DNA from: JBKGYG01 sp046546235
Lineage (GTDB): Bacteria; Bacillota; Clostridia; Lachnospirales; DSM-24629
DNA: 10,878 nucleotides
NCBI GenBank assembly: GCA_046546235.1
Contig: JBKGYG010000059.1
Location: 1-10,878 of the forward strand
Direction of reading: 5' to 3'
This document shows positions 6,840 through 10,878 of the stretch, one piece after another. The notes under the pieces were generated by a model, which was not told the DNA's origin, searched no databases, and saw only the letters and a program-made list of their open reading frames with translations. The translations under genes were made by a program, and so were the position numbers. Within the stretch, counting starts at the first letter, position 1. The number at the start of each line of letters is the position of its first letter.

Positions 6840-7010
6840 TGAAAAGCAAAAATGAAAGCTTGCTTGCAAGATACTAGTCGTTTTAGTAGTTCTTTTGTCA
6901 TATTTTCTTTTGTTGGCGCTACCAGCCCTCATATCGGACCTCCACCGACAAGTCTGTGCCCATGCCGGGCAGACTACAAAAAAGACACTTTCAAAATGAA
7001 AGTGTCTTTT
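6840..7010 (+). ncRNA. candidate structured small RNA with C-rich loops
   Basis: Within AT-rich DNA this stretch has an abrupt GC-rich block (about 6912-6975) and a series of hairpins in the plus-strand reading. These are CUUG/CAAG (6859-6870); UACUA/UAGUA (6872-6888); GGCGCU-ACC-AGCC (6915-6928, one bulged C); UCGG-ACCUCCA-CCGA (6934-6948); AGUCUG(UG)CCC-AUGCC-GGGCAGACU (6951-6975); and then the terminator. The loops of the last three hairpins before the terminator are C-rich on the plus strand, as in antisense-acting Gram-positive sRNAs; ACCUCCA complements UGGAGGU. A promoter candidate lies upstream and a terminator directly ends the block, convergent with csp. The overlapping plus-strand ORF from 6852 shows no protein-like features. 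It may be a CsfG-like sporulation sRNA, from memory only. The opposite strand, as a csp 3' UTR, is the alternative. The 5' end is not defined. Confidence 0.5.
6980..7010. terminator. bidirectional intrinsic terminator (csp / small RNA)
   Basis: A perfect 14-bp stem (AAAAGACACTTTCA at 6980-6993, its complement at 6997-7010) closes a three-base loop. On the minus strand the stem runs into seven T in a row, an excellent terminator 66 bases after the csp stop codon. On the plus strand it ends in TTTTGTT, weaker but workable, directly after the GC-rich RNA block. It therefore suits two convergent transcripts. Confidence 0.85.
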
Positions 7011-7076
7011 GTTACAACCTTTGATACTATATATTTCATATATATTTATATAAAATATTCCCTTTGGTATCCTTGA

Positions 7077-7277
7077 TTATAACTTAGTTACATTTGAAGC
7101 TTGAGGTCCTTTTTCCCCTTCAACAACTTCAAATTCAACTTTGTCGCCTTCTTCAAGAGATTTGAAACCACCCATTTGAAGAGCAGTATAATGTACAAAT
7201 ACATCATTACCAGCTTCGTCAGAGATAAATCCAAATCCTTTTTTTGCATTGAACCACTTAACTGTTCCTGTTTTCAT
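7077..7277 (-). CDS. csp: cold shock protein (CspA/CspB family)
   Basis: A 66-residue single cold-shock domain, the full family length. It binds single-stranded RNA and DNA and acts as an RNA chaperone that melts mRNA secondary structure. RNP1 is KGFGFI (13-18) and RNP2 is VFVHY (26-30); Trp8, Phe15, Phe17, Phe27 and His29 form the usual nucleic-acid-binding face. The ATG at 7277 is preceded by a perfect AGGAGG nine bases upstream. An extended reading frame to 7355 lies inside the leader and promoter and is rejected. It has a consensus promoter (7346-7374), a leader of about 60 bases containing a small hairpin CTGGT-TTA-ACCAG (7310-7322), and a strong terminator downstream, so it is monocistronic. 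Confidence 0.97.
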   Translation of the reverse strand: MKTGTVKWFNAKKGFGFISDEAGNDVFVHYTALQMGGFKSLEEGDKVEFEVVEGEKGPQASNVTKL

Positions 7278-7328
7278 TAAATAATTCCTCCTGATAAATA
7301 ATAAATATACTGGTTTAACCAGCTTGCT

Positions 7329-7355
7329 ATGGTAAGCATGGTAAAATAATACCAT
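7329..7355 (-). promoter_or_regulatory. operator-like ATGGTA repeats over the csp -10 region
   Basis: In plus-strand coordinates ATGGTA occurs at 7329-7334 and 7338-7343, and its inverted copy TACCAT at 7350-7355. The 7338-7355 pair is a perfect 6-6-6 palindrome that covers the -10 box (7346-7351), with the extra direct copy at the transcription start region. It could be a repressor site or a 5'-end RNA structure in the csp leader. Confidence 0.4.
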
Positions 7356-7374
7356 AATTACAGCATTCTGTCAA
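7346..7374 (-). promoter_or_regulatory. consensus sigma-A promoter of csp
   Basis: A perfect TTGACA (7374-7369), 17 bases, then TATTAT (7351-7346) on the minus strand. The predicted start is near 7339, giving a leader of about 60 bases. This is the best-matching complete promoter in the window and fits an abundant cold shock transcript. Confidence 0.8.
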
Positions 7375-7464
7375 TATCAGTTGCCCTATATCATTAAGAA
7401 AACTTAAATAAATATTAATAAAACTAATATATAATATTATTAAAAGTAATATATCCATATAAGT

Positions 7465-7494
7465 ATAATAATGACGCTAATCAAACCATGGCAA
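7465..7494 (-). promoter_or_regulatory. possible second, upstream csp promoter
   Basis: The minus strand has TTGCCA (7494-7489), 18 bases, then TATTAT (7470-7465), each five of six to consensus. It would give a csp leader of about 180 bases. The rest of the 311-base gap 7278-7588 is very AT-rich; apart from the csp promoter and leader I see no gene and no clear purH terminator in it. Confidence 0.3.
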
Positions 7495-7588
7495 TACCTA
7501 GTAATTGTTAATATTAGATATTACTTTCTTTATTATTATATGCTTATATTTAGTTTGTAAACACTTTTACTGAAACAATTTAAATTTT

Positions 7589-9145
7589 TTAATGTCTAAA
7601 ATGACGCATATTAGTAAACACCATAGCAATCCCATATTTATTACAAGCATCAATTGATTCTTGATCTCTTATAGACCCACCTGGTTGAATAATGCAAGTA
7701 ATACCTGCTTTATGTGCCTCTTCAACACAGTCACTAAATGGGAAGAAAGCATCAGATGCTAATGCAGCACCTTTTAAACTATCTTCTCCTAAATGTTCTT
7801 TAGCATGATCTATTGCTTGTTTACAAGCCCATATTCTATTAACTTGTCCTGGTCCAACCCCAATTGATTGATTATCTTTTGCTATAGCAATGCCATTTGA
7901 CTTAGCGTATTTAACAACTTTCCAACCCAATAATAAATCTTCCATTTCTTGTTCTGTTGGTTTTCTATCTGTAACAACTTTTAATTCTCCATCTTCAGGT
8001 AGTAAAACATTATCAATTGATTGAACTAGTAAGCCACCTGCAACTTTTTTAAGATCTATTGCATCTTCTCCTTGTTTCTTATCAATATTATCAAGTTTTA
8101 ATAAACGAATGTTTTTCTTTTGTTTTAATATTTCTAGCGCCTCATCTGTATAACTTGGAGCAACTACTATTTCAATAAAAATCTTATTAATTTCTTCTGC
8201 TGTTTTTTCATCTATTTCTCTGTTTGCTGTTACAATACCTCCAAAGATAGAAACTGGGTCCGCTGTATATGCTTTTTGATAAGCTTCATAAATCGTTTTT
8301 CCAGTTCCAACACCACATGGATTAGCATGTTTACAACCTACTACTGATGGTTCTGTGAACTCTTTTAATAGTTCTAAAGCACCATTAGTATCATTTATAT
8401 TATTAAATGATAATGCTTTCCCATGTAATTGTTCTGCATCTGTTAATGCACCTTTAGTTTTACCCACTTCTTTATAAAAAGCAGCTTTTTGATGTGGATT
8501 TTCTCCATAACGCATATCCTGTACTTTTTCATAAGTCATAGTAATAGTATCTGGCATTTCTGTATCATTTAATTGTTTTCTAAGATAATTAGCAATTAGT
8601 GTATCATAGTGTGAAGTATGTTCAAATACCTTTTTACACAAATAAAATTTAGTATCTTTTGCAATCTCACCATTTGTTTTTATTTCATCAACTATTTTAC
8701 TATAATCACTAGGGTCAACTACAACTGCAACATCTTGATAGTTTTTTGCTGCTGAACGCAACATAGTAGGGCCACCTATATCTATATTTTCAATTGCTTC
8801 TTCTAAAGTAACACCATCTTTAAGAATAGTCTCTTTAAATGGATATAAATTAACAATAACTAAATCAATAGTTTTAACTTTTAATTCCTTAAGTTGTTTC
8901 ATATGTTCTTCATTAGATCTCATAGCTAATAACCCTGCGTGAATATTTGGATGTAATGTTTTAACACGTCCATCTAAACATTCTGGAAAACCCGTTACAT
9001 CTGATATATTAATAACATCAAGTCCTGCTTCTTTCAGCTTTCTTTCTGTACCACCTGTTGATATTATCTCAACACCTAATTCTCTTAATTCTTTTGCCAA
9101 TTCTACGATGCCAGTTTTGTCTGAAACACTAATTAATGCTCTCAT
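7589..9145 (-). CDS. purH: bifunctional AICAR transformylase / IMP cyclohydrolase PurH
   Basis: PurH catalyses the last two steps of de novo purine synthesis: formylation of AICAR with 10-formyl-tetrahydrofolate to FAICAR, then ring closure to IMP. The 518 residues match the family. The N-terminal MGS-like cyclohydrolase domain (about 1-195) has ISTGGT (28-33) and the FPECLDGRVKTLHP stretch (53-66). The transformylase domain has the catalytic Lys272-His273 in CKHANPCG, then GQVNR (433-437), SDAFFPF (464-470) and the terminal RHFRH. The ATG at 9145 has GGAGG eight bases upstream. It is a single gene here, not inside a pur operon, with the ZTP riboswitch in its leader and a purine permease upstream. 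No terminator is obvious after it. Confidence 0.98.
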   Translation of the reverse strand: MRALISVSDKTGIVELAKELRELGVEIISTGGTERKLKEAGLDVINISDVTGFPECLDGRVKTLHPNIHAGLLAMRSNEEHMKQLKELKVKTIDLVIVNLYPFKETILKDGVTLEEAIENIDIGGPTMLRSAAKNYQDVAVVVDPSDYSKIVDEIKTNGEIAKDTKFYLCKKVFEHTSHYDTLIANYLRKQLNDTEMPDTITMTYEKVQDMRYGENPHQKAAFYKEVGKTKGALTDAEQLHGKALSFNNINDTNGALELLKEFTEPSVVGCKHANPCGVGTGKTIYEAYQKAYTADPVSIFGGIVTANREIDEKTAEEINKIFIEIVVAPSYTDEALEILKQKKNIRLLKLDNIDKKQGEDAIDLKKVAGGLLVQSIDNVLLPEDGELKVVTDRKPTEQEMEDLLLGWKVVKYAKSNGIAIAKDNQSIGVGPGQVNRIWACKQAIDHAKEHLGEDSLKGAALASDAFFPFSDCVEEAHKAGITCIIQPGGSIRDQESIDACNKYGIAMVFTNMRHFRH

Positions 9146-9273
9146 CTAATCTACCTCCATATAATTTATTATTTTATATTAAAACCTGAGATATAAATCT
9201 CTAAGTAATTCCATCTATATAACCAAGGCATTCCATAATGCTTTTTACTTGTGATATTAGCATTTTTTTATAC

Positions 9274-9322
9274 AAAAAGACCACCTAGGAACCATTACTT
9301 AAATAAGGGTGCCCAGGCGGTC
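9274..9322 (-). terminator. terminator of the ZTP riboswitch expression platform
   Basis: Minus-strand GACCGCCTGGG (9322-9312) pairs with CCTAGGTGGTC (9289-9279) over 11 bp including two G·U pairs, followed by five T (9278-9274). The left arm contains the CCGCC that the aptamer needs for its pseudoknot and P3, so aptamer folding and terminator formation exclude each other. Ligand binding should therefore favour readthrough into purH. Confidence 0.85.
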
Positions 9323-9380
9323 GGCTTAATCAAAACTGTACTCCCTAAGGGTTAATTCCCTTTATCCGCCAGTTGTACAG
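9310..9380 (-). promoter_or_regulatory. ZTP (pfl) riboswitch aptamer upstream of purH
   Basis: Read on the minus strand, P1 is CUGUAC/GUACAG (9380-9375 with 9341-9336). It encloses the conserved ACUGGCGG strand (9373-9366) and P2 AAGGG/CCCUU (9362-9358 with 9351-9347). The second domain is the signature GCCGACCGCCUGGGCA (9325-9310). GGCGG (9370-9366) can pair with CCGCC (9320-9316) to form the class-defining pseudoknot. ZTP riboswitches sense ZTP/ZMP, the AICAR nucleotides that accumulate when 10-formyl-folate is short, and switch on one-carbon and purine genes; purH is a classical target. No clear promoter is seen in the 31 bases after the permease stop, so the transcript may begin inside or upstream of the permease. 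Confidence 0.94.
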
Positions 9381-9411
9381 TTAAATCTATATAGATTAAT
9401 TAAAATTTGTT

Positions 9412-10824
9412 TTATCCTGCAGCTACTAATGCAAAACGTAAAATAAATAATACCGCAAATATATAAATTAATGGGTGGACTTCTTTAGGTTTACCTTTTG
9501 CAATTTTTACAATTGGGTAAAAGATAAATCCAGCAGCAATACCCGTTGCAATACTATAAGTAAATGGCATAATAGCCATAGTTAAAAATGCAGGTATAGC
9601 TTCTTCCAGATCATCAAATTTGATATTCTTAACAGCTCCAATCATCATAATCCCTACTAAAATTAATGCAGGCGCAGTAGCCGCTGATGGAATAATACTA
9701 ATTATAGGAGATAAAAACAATGCTCCAATAAATAATATAGCTGTCACTACAGAAGTTAATCCTGTTTTACCACCTTCTGATATTCCTGCTCCTGATTCAA
9801 CATAAGTTGTAACAGTTGATGTTCCCAAAAATCCTCCTGCAGTTGTAGCAATTGCATCAGCAGAAAGAGCTTTCTTCATATTTGGTAAATCCCCATCTTT
9901 ATCAAGCATTCCTGCTCTAGCTCCTGTACCTATTAATGTTCCTATAGTATCAAACATATCCACCAAACTAAAAGCAATAACAATCATAATAACACCAAAA
10001 ATGCCTCCACCTATAACTGTACTGGCATTTGAAAATTCAAATAATCCACCAAAATCTGGCATAATTTTGTCGCCGTACTCTGATAGATAGCTCAAATCTG
10101 GATACCATTTTCCTTTGATACCTTTAAGATTAGTAACATTCATTGGAATTCCAATAATTGTAGTTGCAACGATTCCAATTAATAATGCTCCCTTAATTTT
10201 TAGCAATACTAAAATAATAGTAATAGCTAGTCCTATTAATGTTAAAAGCGCAGGTCCAATATCTGCAAATTTTTCTGCTGCACCAAAACTAACTAACGCA
10301 TTACCTGTGTCCGGATTACTTACTATAACTCCACCATTCCGCAAACCTATTAAAGCTATAAACAATCCTATACCAGCTGTAATAGAATATCTGATTGTAG
10401 TTGGAATTGCTCTAACAATCATTTCTCTTAAACCAAATATAGTTATTATTATAAATAAAACACCCGAAAAAACAACCGCAGCCAAACCTTGTTGAAATGT
10501 TAAACCAGTTGCCAACATTATAGTATATGCAAAAAAAGCATTAAGCCCCATACCTGGTGCTTGAGCAAATGGAAGATTGGCATATAGTCCCATTATCAAA
10601 GTACCAACAGCAGCTGATACACAAGTTGCAGTAAAAATAACTGTATAATAGAAATTAAGATCATATACTGCTCCATCTCCATTAATCTTACCCATAGCAT
10701 CAGTTATAATACTAGGATTTACCGCAATTATATACGCCATAGCTAAAAATGTCGTAATCCCCGCAATAATTTCTGTTTTAACATTGGTTCCATTTTCTTT
10801 AAGCTTAAAAAATTTCTGTAACAT
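9412..10824 (-). CDS. NCS2 family purine-base permease (PbuG/PbuO/AzgA-like)
   Basis: A 470-residue integral membrane transporter of the AzgA-like branch of nucleobase-cation symporters, importing hypoxanthine, guanine or adenine with protons. The N terminus KLKENGTNVKTEIIAGITTFLAMAY is typical of the branch; other signatures are the QAPGMGLNAFFAYT segment (about 88-101) and GTSTVTTYVESGAGI in the middle-to-late part. The hydrophobicity pattern fits about 12-14 membrane segments, and the length is normal. The ATG at 10824 follows AAGGAGGG. Exact substrate cannot be told from sequence alone. It precedes the ZTP riboswitch and purH, joining salvage import with synthesis. Its promoter and any purine-sensing leader lie mostly beyond the right edge. 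Confidence 0.94.
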   Translation of the reverse strand: MLQKFFKLKENGTNVKTEIIAGITTFLAMAYIIAVNPSIITDAMGKINGDGAVYDLNFYYTVIFTATCVSAAVGTLIMGLYANLPFAQAPGMGLNAFFAYTIMLATGLTFQQGLAAVVFSGVLFIIITIFGLREMIVRAIPTTIRYSITAGIGLFIALIGLRNGGVIVSNPDTGNALVSFGAAEKFADIGPALLTLIGLAITIILVLLKIKGALLIGIVATTIIGIPMNVTNLKGIKGKWYPDLSYLSEYGDKIMPDFGGLFEFSNASTVIGGGIFGVIMIVIAFSLVDMFDTIGTLIGTGARAGMLDKDGDLPNMKKALSADAIATTAGGFLGTSTVTTYVESGAGISEGGKTGLTSVVTAILFIGALFLSPIISIIPSAATAPALILVGIMMIGAVKNIKFDDLEEAIPAFLTMAIMPFTYSIATGIAAGFIFYPIVKIAKGKPKEVHPLIYIFAVLFILRFALVAAG

Positions 10825-10858
10825 GGAATACCCTCCTTAGTTTTTCTGTTAAATACAA

Positions 10859-10878
10859 GCTTATTTTATCAAACAAGC
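10859..10878 (-). other. hairpin at the right edge in the permease leader
   Basis: As minus-strand RNA, GCUUGUUU and AAAUAAGC pair over 8 bp with one G·U around the loop GAUA, followed by UUGUAUUU. On the plus strand one pair would be an A·C mismatch, so it suits the permease transcript. It could be part of an attenuator cut off by the window edge, or a weak terminator of the preceding gene. Confidence 0.35.

Noticed and set aside
6840..6978. Possible tRNA or SRP RNA in the GC-rich block
   Set aside because: No cloverleaf, no T-loop GTTCRA motif and no SRP tetraloop motif were found on either strand.
6852..7076. 74-codon plus-strand ORF between the M16 and csp genes
   Set aside because: It runs through the hairpins and the terminator, has no recognisable domain and no good Shine-Dalgarno, and its tail is low complexity; a structured RNA explains the interval better.
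7278..7355. N-terminal extension of the cold shock protein by 26 residues
   Set aside because: The extension covers the csp leader, Shine-Dalgarno and -10 box; the 66-residue form matches the family exactly and has an AGGAGG site.
10115..10495. 126-codon plus-strand ORF
   Set aside because: It is the reverse-frame shadow of the membrane segments of the permease, with typical Ile/Pro/Ala-rich composition and no start signal.

Overview
The window is strongly AT-rich chromosomal DNA in which every convincing protein gene lies on the minus strand. The family content points to a Clostridia-type low-GC Bacillota: an era–yqzL–recO block, a large M16C peptidase next to era, a ZTP riboswitch on purH, perfect AGGAGG-type Shine-Dalgarno sites and near-consensus sigma-A promoters. 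No genus is claimed. No mobile element, CRISPR array, tRNA or rRNA was seen.

In transcription order (right to left): an NCS2 purine-base permease (9412-10824) with the end of a possible leader hairpin at the right edge; a ZTP riboswitch with an overlapping intrinsic terminator (9274-9380) controlling purH (7589-9145); a cold shock protein gene (7077-7277) behind a consensus promoter with an operator-like repeat; a 417-bp intergenic region; an M16C metallopeptidase (3732-6659); era (2763-3668, TTG start); a 49-codon yqzL-family gene (2426-2575); recO (1600-2346); and a 443-residue protein with six zinc ribbons and two internal tandem-repeat tracts (152-1483), which has its own promoter and terminator. 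A consensus-like promoter pointing left runs off the window at its left edge.

The genes fall into three themes. Purine supply: the permease imports bases, and purH, which consumes AICAR, is switched by a riboswitch class that senses the AICAR derivative ZTP. RNA, ribosome and DNA maintenance: csp, era and recO, with yqzL as companion. Peptide breakdown and an unassigned zinc-ribbon protein.

The least explained part is about 6840-7010. There the plus strand, opposite to all genes, carries a series of small hairpins with C-rich loops, including an ACCUCCA loop complementary to Shine-Dalgarno sites. The series ends at a strong terminator shared with the convergent csp gene. I interpret it as an unannotated small structured RNA, perhaps a relative of sporulation-type sRNAs such as CsfG, but I could not verify that identity.
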